A DNA stretch of 64,000 nt from Stratiolaelaps scimitus (Eukaryota; Arthropoda; Arachnida; Mesostigmata; Laelapidae): positions 8,723,501 to 8,787,500 of the forward strand of contig JABWDB010000009.1 of assembly GCA_019614645.1 (NCBI GenBank), written 5' to 3'. This document shows positions 46,756 to 58,053 of this stretch, in pieces (the stretch's first letter is position 1; each line of letters begins with the position of its first letter). The notes beneath the pieces were generated by a model. It made no database searches and was not told where the DNA came from. It saw nothing but the letters and a program-made list of their open reading frames with translations. Made by a program: the position numbers and the translations under genes.

Positions 46756-48586
46756 TAAATTCCCTATCGAGAACTTCGTCCGCTTACAAAAATAGGCCAG
46801 TGAAACCACTTACCACATGTACGTGGTAATATACAATAACTGTAATTCGCTAACGAAGTCACAGCATTTGTCTTTCACCTGACAATCGTAGGCGAATTCG
46901 ACCTCAAACGGCGGCAGTGCATAAGGTGCCAATAATAACAGAATAATTCACACCCATTCAACGCATTACTCTTGTAAGCAATATAACGCTTCTGTGCTCA
47001 ATACGATGTTAACCTTACAGCATACCTTCGTTGGATATTTATCGAGGTTCTTACGTTCATATGCCTCTACGCAGTCAGCTTGGATAAAATAAATCACAAT
47101 GGATTTCACTTCAATACTATCAGCATACAACGTATTGTCACCAATGATTCGTTTGCGCTCTACTTCTGTGTATGTGTCTTGTCAGAACGGTTGGATTAAT
47201 GGCGGTATGAATTTGAGTTTCGCGATCATCATCGTCTTCACAGGACGACTTTCTGACAAGTTGATCGAGCGCCAAACGTTCGACAAGACGAGGCTACGGA
47301 AGGCCTTCGTACTGTGCTGTAAGTGTTGTGTGTACTCGTGCAATCCAGTCAGGCTAAACCATTTTGGCAGCATAGGACCGAAACAGGGGAACAGGTCAGG
47401 ACTGTTTTGAGGTTTCCTAGTGAGGAGTACGCCCTCAGCCTGAGGTGTGGTATCAGCATCCGCATGCAACGTCCACCTATACATCTTCTCCAGAGCGGCA
47501 GACAGAGTACAGATGCGTGTCATCACTTTGAAACATACAGTAGCTCTCGTTAGCTGTGGTCGTTCCCTGCTAAATGCTGTATATCTCCGTTTCGTTCGGT
47601 CTCGTGTGTGTGTGGTTGTGTGTGTGTGTGTGTATTAAATGTCACTGCTTCGTTCGAACATTTCAGCCCAGCTGATCCCGTCAGCATGGATGTTCCTCCT
47701 GGCGTATATCGGCTGTAACTACGACCTCGTCATGGTTTCACTGGTTGCCAATTGCATCTTCCTTGGGTTTGCCGGCGGGGGTGACGCGGCAATGGCCCTT
47801 GACATTGCACCACGGTTCGCTGGAGTTGTTGCGGGCGTCGTGAACATGATCGCAAATATCGCCGGACTCGCTGCCCCGATACTCGTTGGCTATCTCACCG
47901 AGGACAATGTGCGTATCATTTGGTATCCTCCCCATTATGCAAAATGCATTTGATAGCGAACCGATCGTAGCGGAAATTGTTTAGGGAATTAATTATTAAT
48001 TCAATTAATAAAGCAATTGCGTACATTCGCGTTCTAACACTCTACATGGCACATTGTTACATAGATGCTTTGTTCCTTGGAATAACAGATAGTGATTCGT
48101 ATTTATTGATTGTATACGTTCATTACCATCGATAATTCAAGTCCTAGTCTTCTCGCACTTGCTGAGATAGACTAGATCATACCGAGTGAGTCAGTGGAGG
48201 AGCACGCATCATTGTGGACGCTACCAGCGTGTCGTATACCATTGCAACTACACTGACTGCAAATGCAATATCACTACAAAGTTGAATGACTGTCTGTGCT
48301 CGAGATATCCGTGCATTCTATCGATTTATATATCTGCATATATAAGTATATGCTCATAGGAACGTTGGCATCTTTCTTACAGAACACACTCACGCAATGG
48401 AATAACGTGTTCTTTTATACCGCTGTCGTCACAATAGCGGGCTTAAAAATCTTCCTCATTCTTGGCACAGCTGAAGAGCAGAGCTGGGCCAAGAAAGTGA
48501 TAGCTGAGGAAGACGGTGACTTCCAAGAAGATCTGGAACATCGCAGACTCCGTAAAGAAGCTGATATACTGGACCAACCTTCGTAG
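42514..48586 (+). CDS. SLC17-family transporter B (sialin/VGLUT-like MFS), 505 aa, tandem copy 2
   Basis: Nine exons join in frame: 42514-42553, 43912-44114, 44467-44703, 45320-45497, 46105-46244, 46479-46619, 47186-47318, 47667-47908 and 48383-48586. Exons 3 to 9 have exactly the same lengths as in transporter A, and all phases match. The first exon (MDEAQEHTFRRRK) has an excellent start context (GACACCATGG) but a weaker donor (GTGGTG). TM1 reads YAMRFNLSVAIIAMT with Arg37. The luminal loop has NSSDTC and an NNS sequon. FFIGYLITQIPGGY, GVTFPAVFAF, PASFYTFGGIGILWTLIWL and GDAAMALDIAPRFAG follow. As in A, Phe168 stands in for the usual His and Gln180 for the usual Arg. The acidic C-terminus ends ADILDQPS. 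AATAAA lies at 48797. It is closest in sequence to transporter A. Confidence 0.92.
42781..42819 (+). repeat. Dispersed ~40-nt repeat, copy 2 (intron 1 of transporter B)
   Basis: CTCAAACATACAATAATTAG then GAATTGCTTCTAGGGATTTTT matches copy 1 with few changes but lacks the G run. Confidence 0.8.
43583..43632 (-). repeat. Dispersed ~40-nt repeat, copy 3 (intron 1 of transporter B)
   Basis: On the minus strand this reads ATTCAAACATACAGTAGTTA, then GGAATTATTTCTAGGGATTA, T and a run of nine G. It is inverted relative to copy 2, which lies about 760 nt away in the same intron. Confidence 0.8.
46666..46690 (+). repeat. Dispersed ~40-nt repeat, copy 4, truncated (intron 6 of transporter B)
   Basis: ATTCAAACATACAATAATTA then GGAAT matches the first 25 nt of copy 1 exactly. 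The sequence then changes to an A run and (ATA)n. Confidence 0.75.
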
Positions 48587-48796
48587 CAATTCCTAGTGCT
48601 GAAGATCGCACCAAGGTGAATGAGAGAATGCCTTAATAATGACCTTGCCGTCAACGGCGACTGGCGACCGGCGAGCCAGCTGGTGTCTATAGTCTAACCT
48701 ATAGGGCTAAGGGATGGTCGACATAGCCCGATGGAGTTGTGTAAAAAATCTATATTGTTGGTGTTGTTGTTGTTATTAATATTATTAGTCGATGTC

Positions 48797-48802
48797 AATA
48801 AA
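48797..48802 (+). other. Candidate poly(A) signal of transporter B
   Basis: AATAAA lies about 210 nt after the stop codon. Confidence 0.5.
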
Positions 48803-51303
48803 ATCCAATTACATATATTTACATATATACTGCTCTCTTTCACTTGTCGAACAAATGGATTCTCCCTCTATTTCTGTAGGCCATTTGACCGGTCTCGATT
48901 TTGTTGATATGTGTCTTGTCGTATCTACGAGTGACATGTTGAGCGCCAGTCACTTCGATTATAGAGCTTCTCTGTTCACTGGCGATCAGCACGTGTCCAT
49001 TTTACAGTCTTCAAAGGAAGGAGCAGAAAGCGTCAGGTAGCGTTGAAATACAAAAACAGAGGCCTCGGAATCGTGTGACTGTATATTTATCATAATAGTA
49101 ACAGCGTTCGGCAGCATGAAATGAACAAAATGCACGGAGGAGAACAATATCTCTGTAAGTGAAATTATGTGACCCTAAACTAATTCGCAAGTTGTAGAGT
49201 GTACTCGCGTCCTGAGACGTTGGGTCATATCTGAATCACCTCGATGAGTTGGTGGATGTTTTGCAAAGTCGGTAAAATGTTAGGGGAGAAGCTAAATAGG
49301 GAGAAGCTCGTAAGCTATGTAATTTAGAAGTTGTTCATTAACTATTATGCTATACTAAGATATTGGAAGCGGGACGCGAAAAGGGCTCATCCAAAAGTTG
49401 ATTTCACAACAAAAAATTTACCCTTTTCGAATAAGCATAGCAAGTCTTGCTGATTACAAAATAATTAAAGCGAATTCATCTGCAGTGAACGATGATCCGT
49501 TGGCTTCTCGGCCGCTTGCCTATTCAATTTCAGCTATCGCTACTGGAAGTTGTCCACTATCAGAAAGCTACAATTATCTCTAGTTGTAAGTTCATGTTGC
49601 CATCAGGAAAACGTATCTCATCGAGCGGCTCAGCGGTATTGTGATTTTCTAGTCCAGGCCAACAACTGACGCAGTTCCGAACCAATGTCCCGGAGTGATT
49701 AGTCTACTCTGTAATTTTAATATTTTTCGTTAGCAACTTGAACGAAATATCACTGCCCCCGTCTGATTCCTATGAACGTGTCCCATCCAACGATGTCGTT
49801 GTACTACAACCTGTTATTCACCTCAACCTTAGTCCCCTTCCGAACAGAAGACTGCACAGCACTAAACCTAGGTCTACAGGCTAGATAGGATATTCAGATA
49901 TCAGGGCATGCGAACGTTACCCGCACTTTCTCATTAGACGTCAAATGTTTTAGAGATTCGATCATTTAGCGATAAGTATCATAATTTCCGGTGCCTTCAT
50001 CAATGCCGTCTTATCTCTGCTTTCCAAGTGTCATCCTGTCAGGCTCGTGTTAGCTTTAGACATTTAGCTGTAAAGCTGGATGGCCGTTTCGGCTGGCCGG
50101 CTGTCGACAGATGGTTCATGGGCTTTCTTGCCCCAGTAAATCAACATACGCCATAGCTAGTCCACACTAACCCTTCTCGACTATCTCTTAATTCCATCCG
50201 GTCGTTTGCATCACCCATTTAATCGTCAAATCGAGAACATCAGAGAAATATACCATCCACACAAGGTCAGGTCCGGTAGGCATGAAACGCTTCATACGCG
50301 TGCTTATAATTGCCTTTCTGCTGCTGCTGCTTGTTTGAGAATAGAACGCAAGCATTAAGCCACACACGAGAGATAGCGGAGCCTACTCAACGATTGCAAT
50401 GATACCCGGGAGAAATCGTGTCTGACACAGCGAACAGGTTTTTTGCCTACGTAGCATCTGTACCTGGTCATGCTACAGCCAAAAGCCTATAGGTGGTCAA
50501 GCAGGCCCTAAGGCCTGTTCATCCTTCCTCTGTTGGAAAGTTCCCTAAATTGCTGTGCAGTGACCCTTGGATGCAGGATTTCGTAGTGCAGCACCTACAT
50601 TCACCGAATCGCATTACTACGCCGCTGTCGCATTTGAGTGTATGTGTTGTTGTTGCTGTTGTTGATCGCGGCGTTGCTGCTGTTGGTGCTGTTGCCGAGG
50701 CTCGAATATACGAGGCGGCACACAAACGTATAGGCCGATGTTTGGATAGCTTGCGCGGATCCGAGAGGAAATGACGGAGGCAGATTTGTTAACAAGGCTT
50801 TCAAAAGCGTGCGAATGATAGGCGTATAGTATGTAACAGGCGGGCGAAAGTGTCGACGGAAGGGGGCTCAAGCTGCCTCGCTCTCGCGTGCTCTATTCGC
50901 AATGTCACTGATTCGAATGTCGAGCTGTTATAGTGCATTTCGCCTGTCAGAAACAACTCGTGGTTAGGGGATGCCGGGCAGATCGCCAGATCCAATCGTT
51001 CAATCTTGCCATATATTGGGTATTTCTACGTGAAGGAATAGAAATGCGAGTTGTTCGCTATTAGTAGCGGGCTGCACTCTGACGAATAGAGGCGAATCTG
51101 TAAAGATACGTGATAATTGGAGATAATCCGCAGCTATAGATGAGTTGACGACTCGCGATCGAGTGCGTGCTTGTGCGGATGGCAGCAAACGTTGCAAATC
51201 AAGAAACAACATCTGTCAACACTCATTGAGAATTCGTGGGTATTAATAATTCGATCTCACCGCATTTCATGAATTAGTTTTATGAGAGGACCGGTTATCG
51301 ACC
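48803..51303. other. Intergenic DNA between transporters B and C
   Basis: No gene recognised. A CTG/TTG-rich patch at about 50643-50695 and several short open frames lie here; none has a family signature. The right end is presumably the promoter and 5' UTR of transporter C. Confidence 0.5.
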
Positions 51304-54300
51304 ATGAGACTAAGAGCCATGTCGGCGAAAGACGACGTGAGTGGATCGGAAGAAGTTGTGCCCACCAGGAAAAGTCGAGGGGGTAAGCGATCTTTTTTTT
51401 TCAGTTCTAGTGTTCAGTTTATAATTTTACACAGATTTTGTAATATATAATATTATACAGAGTGTTTCAACACTTGTGCGGGTGACCGAGCCGAGTTGAA
51501 GACACGTTGTCTCCGATGGGACCCCAGGGTGCCCGACTGGGGGCGTGACATGCGCTTGCAGAGTGGACTATGCTATTTAGTTTACTTCAAACTCAATTCA
51601 GTTGATTAAAAATTAATAGCACTCAAAAAACAGTTTTATTTACAATAGACTTATTTAGAAACGCTCAATTTTAACGCAAATAAAGGGAGTATCTGCGCTG
51701 AGGCAGACTGCTCATTGATTTGCACCACCCAAACGACAACGGAGTAAGTGAAATCTTGCAAAAGCTCTTGTTGCAGAAATTATATTTTATAGTTATTTTC
51801 TAGGAACAATCGAAGACAGCACCGAAATACTATGATTAGACATTATACATTGTGGTTGCTCGATATTACACAAAGTTGATCTGCTAATTGATCCATTGTG
51901 ATTGGACCTGTAAGAGGGATATTTGTTTACTTTTAAAAATTGATTCGCGAACGGATAGGAGCCTTCGATGTTTATTAATGTTCCAGTCGCCTTGCCTAAA
52001 CTGCGTATACCAATAGTAGACCTGTTGTAGACTCAGAGAATTTTATAGCCGTGCACACTAACCAACTCTCGATGGATTTCACCTGGACATTTCTTCACTT
52101 GAAACATAGACCTGACACTTTTCCTCTGAGAATACAAGTATGAGGGACCTGCTCCGCCGGTTTCCATTTCGAACGCCCAACGCAAGCCGAATGCTAGCGG
52201 CTTTCATGCCGTCTGCTTGCTAATTGTTGTTTCTCACTACCCGCCAAATTTGAATTCAAACCGGCCAAGAATAAGAATTCGGCGCAAGACGATTGAAGTG
52301 CGTTTTTTTTGAGTCAACCTAATATATTATATCTATTTCAGGTAAAGTTTTTTTTCACTATGACGGTACTAAGTGAGTAAATTGCTTTGAACGAATAGGC
52401 ATTCTACCTTGGCGGTACGTCCTCTGTTTTCTGGTGTTCCTGAGTTTGTTGCTGGTGTACGCGATGCGTATCAACCTTTCCGTATCGATCATCGCTATGA
52501 CCTATCCGACGGCAACGAAACCCGATTCCAATCTGACTCTTGAAACGTGTCGGTCAGCTGAGAGCCCTTACCACAATAAGCGGAACAGCTCAGGACTGCA
52601 CTTGGATGATAATAATAATGCTAACGTAAGTGCTAATACGTTGCTGCATTTTTCCGCGGTGCTGACCTTGGCAAACGCATCATAATTGAACCATATAGTT
52701 GGAAGTAATCATAAGCCAGAATTTGTATGCAATCATATCATGACAGAACTATTATATATATATATATATGTATATATAGATATATATGCATATGTATTCG
52801 TTAAACAAAATGCAAATATACAATTTTAGAAGTAGTTGGGGACAGGGTGTTAGGCCGTCACCATCATGGTTCCGAGGGAGGCGATGGCGTTGCATCTCTG
52901 CACACCGAGAGAAAGTACCTGAAGAAGAAGTGATCCTGAGCGACTGTTGCTCGCGCGCCGCCGAAAACGAAGGGAAGAGCTCCTGGTGAGCCGCCACAGG
53001 GGCAGCCGGTCGAGTGTCACCGCAGTTCTCTCGACGCAACGGTCAAGGAAAGGCCGGATGGTCTCTTCCGAAGGAGGGGCACCTCGTGGTCGAGCACTTG
53101 CTGGACGTCAGAGGCGACGGTCGCTGGATCGTTCACCAACGTTCCGTCATCGATGTACCACAGCTGGAGGCGGGCCTGAAGGGTCTCGGCGAGTGGCCGA
53201 GGGGCTATACAGTGAGCGAGAGGCTCCACTTCAGCCCGCGCTCAAGTGGTTGGCAGTTATTATTAGTGCAGGCTAGCCTCCAACGAATTGAACTTCTTTG
53301 AACAGACTGCAATGCACATGCGTCATTCCGCTATCGAATCATGTGCTCTTGTCGCTGTTGTTGTTGATGCCCTTTCGTATTTGATTAGTACTCTCCCTCC
53401 TGTTACAGGCAGCACCGAGGTATGATTGGGACGAGGATCAGCAATCGACGATCATGTATTCGTTTTTCGTTGGCTATTTGCTCACGCAGATAGCTGGTGG
53501 ATACCTGTCCGAGCAGGGAAGTGTAAAATGGGTGCTTGGAGCTGGGGTGGGACTAACATCACTACTCACATGTCTCACATCATGGGCTGCAAGCTACGAC
53601 TTCTACGCACTTGTAGCAGTCCGCATCCTCGAAGGCATTACTGAGGTAGGAACGCAACGGCACTCAAAAGCATAATGTAGCTATGTGCGCTGATGTAGTA
53701 GCGTTTCCACAGACGACGTGACCTGTGTCTGTTATGAACGGCCGTCCATGAACTACACATACATATATATTTTTTTTATTTTTCCATTAATTTTAAGTGT
53801 TACTGCTTCCTTGATTCTCCTCCATGTGTGCCCGCCTCTCGCCTCGATTGATACCTCCAGGGCGTCGCGTTTCCGGCAGCTTTTGCATTTGCGGCACGGT
53901 GGTTCCCTGTTGACGAGCAGACACTGCTCGTTAGCATTGTCGGCTCGGGCTCTATGATAGGCACCATCGTCACTCTGCCAGTCTCAGCGATGCTTTGCAA
54001 TTCTCCTCTGGGGTGGCCCGCCTCGTTCTACATCTTCGGTAGGAACTCGTTGCTGTATCAGAGACGAGTCTCGTAGTGGGAAGCGAATCGCTGTTCTACG
54101 CTCTGCCTTACCTGATTTTGGTCATGGGCTGATATTCATATCAGTAATAGTAAACAAAAGAGACCCATTGATTTTCATCTAAACGTTTCTATCTCATCGT
54201 TCAACTGACTAAAGCCTTCGATTTTATCTTACACATTGTTTGAAATCTATTGAGTCGAGCGTGCTTATGTGACTGTGGCATCCTGAGCATACCGTCAAGC

Positions 54301-54718
54301 TCGAGAACACTACTGCGATACGATACCTCCTGCTGCAAAATACTCTAACTCATTGAAATATAATAATATTAATTATATATTAATATTTGTTATAATAATA
54401 GTGCTTATAGGCTACTATATACAGATGTCTACTTGCAGGTGGCATCGGGCTCGTGTGGACGGCGATTTGGCTCGTCGTCGCTGCCGACTGTCCCGAAAAG
54501 CATCCGTGGATTTCCGGAGACGAGCTCGCGTACATCGTTGAGTCTCGGCCGGCAAAATGTCCCGATAAGAGGCCACCGGTAGCAACATTTCGATTTTTTT
54601 CCCCATAGTCAAGTTGCGGCAAAAGAACATCTGTTTGTAACTTACAATATGAATTAAGCAATGATATGTTATATGGCAATTTCAATGGTTTCAATGGCTT
54701 CCCGTTAATATATATACT

Positions 54719-54754
<36 letters not shown>

Positions 54755-54804
54755 CCATTTTCCCAACAAACGAAGCTGCCGAACCATAGTCTCATCAGCT
54801 AATC

Positions 54805-54839
<35 letters not shown>

Positions 54840-56768
54840 TATATATATATCGTCAGGGCTAGTCTACCTGAGAATATATTATATATACATGATATTTTCC
54901 CTTAATCAATGAAGTAGTATCTAGGATATGTTTTGTCTACTTGATTTGCCTTCATGTTAGCCTTTGGATTTCCCGTATGAATTCTCATATCACTCCGTTG
55001 AAATTTCGATTGGCTTTTGCTTTGTTCAATTTCCGGTTGGTTTTGCCGCTCTGTGTGTTCATAGACACCCTGGAAGAGAATTCTTCTATCGCCCGCCGTT
55101 ATCTGCCTCAGCATCCTAAAACTTGCTTCTACTTTTAACTACTATATGATGCTGACAGAGTTGCCTAACTATCTCGATTCGATGTTTGGCATTGACATTA
55201 CCAATGTAAGTACAGGGACGCATGGTGCACACATGAGGTTATCCATGACAATATTCCGTTTACAATTTATCTGCTTGAAAATGATCAGATTATAGTTCCT
55301 ATAAGCTATCATATATTAGCCGCTGATTGACATGATCGTCATCGGAATTCAATATATCGCTATCCTTAACCACGTGCTAGAGAAATACAGATAGCATAAG
55401 TATTTTGAGAATCATCTTTGAATCCAAAAATGTGCATATGTCATAAATTATTACATTCAGTACATTCGTAATTGGGCAGAATTGGTCGAGAGCGGAGCAA
55501 ATATAGGGAACTTCTTCGAGTACACACGAATTAGACACAGGGTGTTGACAAAAAGTTGCACGTATTGTGAAAAACTATGTAGGTGTACACTGCTTTCTAA
55601 GCATGTACTTGCAACGAATAAGAAGTGGCAAAGTTATGTTCATTCGAGAGACTAAAATGGCCACATAATATGTCCACACCGTCGGTGGGCTAGAGCTATA
55701 TCGTGCGAACTATATTTCTGATTGCTGCCATCTTAATGTGTCTATCAGAACGGTTTGATCAACTCGGGGATGAATCTCGGCCTCTTCACATCCTTTATTG
55801 GCACAGCGTACATTGCCGACAAAATGTTGAAACGCGCACCTTCAAAGAGGACACTGATAAGAAAAATATTCGTCTTTTGTGGTGAGTCGTTTTTTTTTTA
55901 GAGGTTAAAGGCAGAGGTTAAACTTTTTGTGGTGAGTCTGATTTCCGTTAACTGTTGAGAGCTGGTTTAGCCTTTATACTCTTGTTCTCGTTTTTACATA
56001 TCTCGTATCCTCTCGTGCTCTACTCTGAAATTGAGAGTACTCCCTACTAGTGCTAACATTATAAAACAAAAGTCCCCAGCCTGACGCTCCCTGCAAATGT
56101 CAATCGTCGAGCGGCATTTTAGGTACGATAATCCCATCGTCCTGTATGTTCCTGTTACCGTTCGTTGGCTGCAACTACGAGCTCATTTTGGGCTCTCTTC
56201 TGGCGAACTCGCTCTTCCTCGGATTCTCTGGAGGAGGCGACTCAACCATTATCCTGGATCTTTCACCACAGTTCGCGGGCACTGTGGCAGGCATCGTCAA
56301 TATGGCGTCCAATGTCGCTGGACCTGCGGCACCCAAACTCGTCGGCATTCTCACCAAAGGGAACGTATGTATTTTCGAACAACAAAATTATCCAATCGCT
56401 ACCCTTTCCGACCAGAGACAGCGACATTTTAGACTAGCAATGTAAGGTAGAGTCTATACTCGAATAGCCCTTCACCCCCCCATGCCTCCGCTCAACTGAA
56501 CATTGACCCAGGCTGAAAACCTGTGTTTTTTCAGAACTCGCTCGGACAATGGAACCGCGTGTTCATTTTTACAGGAATCTTCACCGCGGTGGGATCCCTC
56601 ATTTTTCTCGCTTGCGGTACAGCTGAACAGCAGAGCTGGGACATCGTAGAGACGGATGGAGCGGGTGGAGATATCGCAGAAAGTGATCAAGGGTACCGCC
56701 GATTCAGCAAAGGCTCGGTTGATGTACAGGAAATAAAATATCCGCTCGACCAATGCACGCGGACGTGA
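51304..56768 (+). CDS. SLC17-family transporter C (sialin/VGLUT-like MFS), 536 aa, tandem copy 3
   Basis: Nine exons join in frame: 51304-51382, 52399-52625, 53409-53645, 53861-54038, 54439-54578, 55065-55205, 55749-55881, 56123-56364 and 56535-56768. Phases match transporters A and B, and exons 3 to 8 match in length. The leader is longer (26 full codons with a second Met at codon 6). TM1 has YAMRINLSVSIIAMT with Arg50; NLT and NSS sequons lie in the first luminal loop. FFVGYLLTQIAGGY and PASFYIFGGIGLVWTAIWL are conserved. It is the most diverged copy: GVTFPA has become GVAFPA, the TM10-like block reads GDSTIILDLSPQFAG, and the C-terminus is longer. Phe189 and Gln201 again replace the usual His and Arg. 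Intron 2 contains a reverse-transcriptase fragment. AATAAA lies at 56976. Confidence 0.92.
52845..53260 (-). pseudogene. Reverse-transcriptase fragment in intron 2 of transporter C
   Basis: A minus-strand frame at 53017-53229 reads LQLWYIDDGTLVNDPATVAS and continues with QQVLDHEVPLL, resembling the catalytic YxDD region of a reverse transcriptase of the WYLDDG type. The following minus-strand frame (52752-53039) may extend it in another phase. The piece is higher in G+C than the surrounding intron. No element ends are seen, so it is a decayed fragment. Confidence 0.5.
54727..54851. repeat. Two (AT)n tracts in intron 5 of transporter C
   Basis: AT dinucleotide runs at about 54723-54751 and 54809-54851 are separated by about 57 nt of unique sequence. 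Confidence 0.85.
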
Positions 56769-56975
56769 TCACAGCTGACCGCTTGGATAGCTCAAGCTAG
56801 CGTTTCAGCTGATCTATATATATATATATATATATATGATAAATGCAATCATCATCATTTACGGATTTGTGTCGATTTCATAACTCAATCATCTCAGTAT
56901 TTTACGATCTTTAATATGCATAGTTGAAGCATAAACTACGTTAAGGCGGTTGCCTTGTCTGATACTCTATTAAAA

Positions 56976-56981
56976 AATAAA
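56976..56981 (+). other. Candidate poly(A) signal of transporter C
   Basis: AATAAA in an A-rich stretch about 210 nt after the stop codon, a spacing similar to transporter B. Confidence 0.45.
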
Positions 56982-58021
56982 AAAAATTCGAAATGGTCGA
57001 ACTTCTTTTCGATTTTCTACATTTTACATAGATTGGATATCTAAGTCACTTTGTAGGTTTTCGTAAGTCCTGCCTATCTGCTTGATTCGCCTACACATGA
57101 GATAATCCCCCCCCTACATATGACTATCGAATATGACCCGAGACGTATAAATACACATCAGCAGTGCGCTTTGGCGATGGAGCACTCGACTCCCGTTCTT
57201 TATTCTTGGCACAGATCAATCGACAATCACAATACGGGATCGTCCAGGGGACGTCCTCATGTCCACGTCAATACAGTGGTGAATATACACTCACCAGTTA
57301 TCCCTATAGCGAATCGTGTGTGTGTGTGTGTTTGTTGTAAATTATTCCCCCGTACACGTTGATTTTGTGTATTGTCCAGAACTGACTCAGCTAGCCAATG
57401 CTCGGGTTTGGGGCGTTCTGAAGTAACGCCGTCTGGTATTAACTCGGCAGAACGAACTCGTCACATGGGTGCTGATGCTGGGTGCGCTCTCACTTCTGGT
57501 TATGAGCAACGCGAAACAAGTTTAATCATAATATTGAGTAACTTTTCACTTTTGTCAGACATTGAATAAAGCAAATGGCGTGCTGGCTTCATTGTTTCGG
57601 CCAATTATCATTGATTATTATTATTATTATATATTTTCCATAAAAGTGTTTGACTTCATCCCATTATATATATATATATCCCACACGTCCGTACTTCTTG
57701 GATGATTTCTCTAAACGTGCACGAAAGGCAACACACGTTCGAATAGATATTAACTCCGCTACTATTATTGTAACTAATGACACTGTCTGCGTAGACCGGC
57801 GAATTGAACGCGTTGAACACCAGATTTCTGTCAAATGTTGTTTCTCAGTGAGAAAAAAATACAATTCCCTTTGTTTTCTTAATTTTCACTTGTGCAAGCT
57901 TTCCACTCTCGATACTCCTCAATAGTTGAATCTTCTTGCTGCATCTGTACGCCTGTTATATGCTCAGTCCTTGCTTTTTTCTGTTAAGGAGCTCAATACT
58001 ATTACTCTCTCTCTCTCTGTA

Positions 58022-58053
<32 letters not shown>

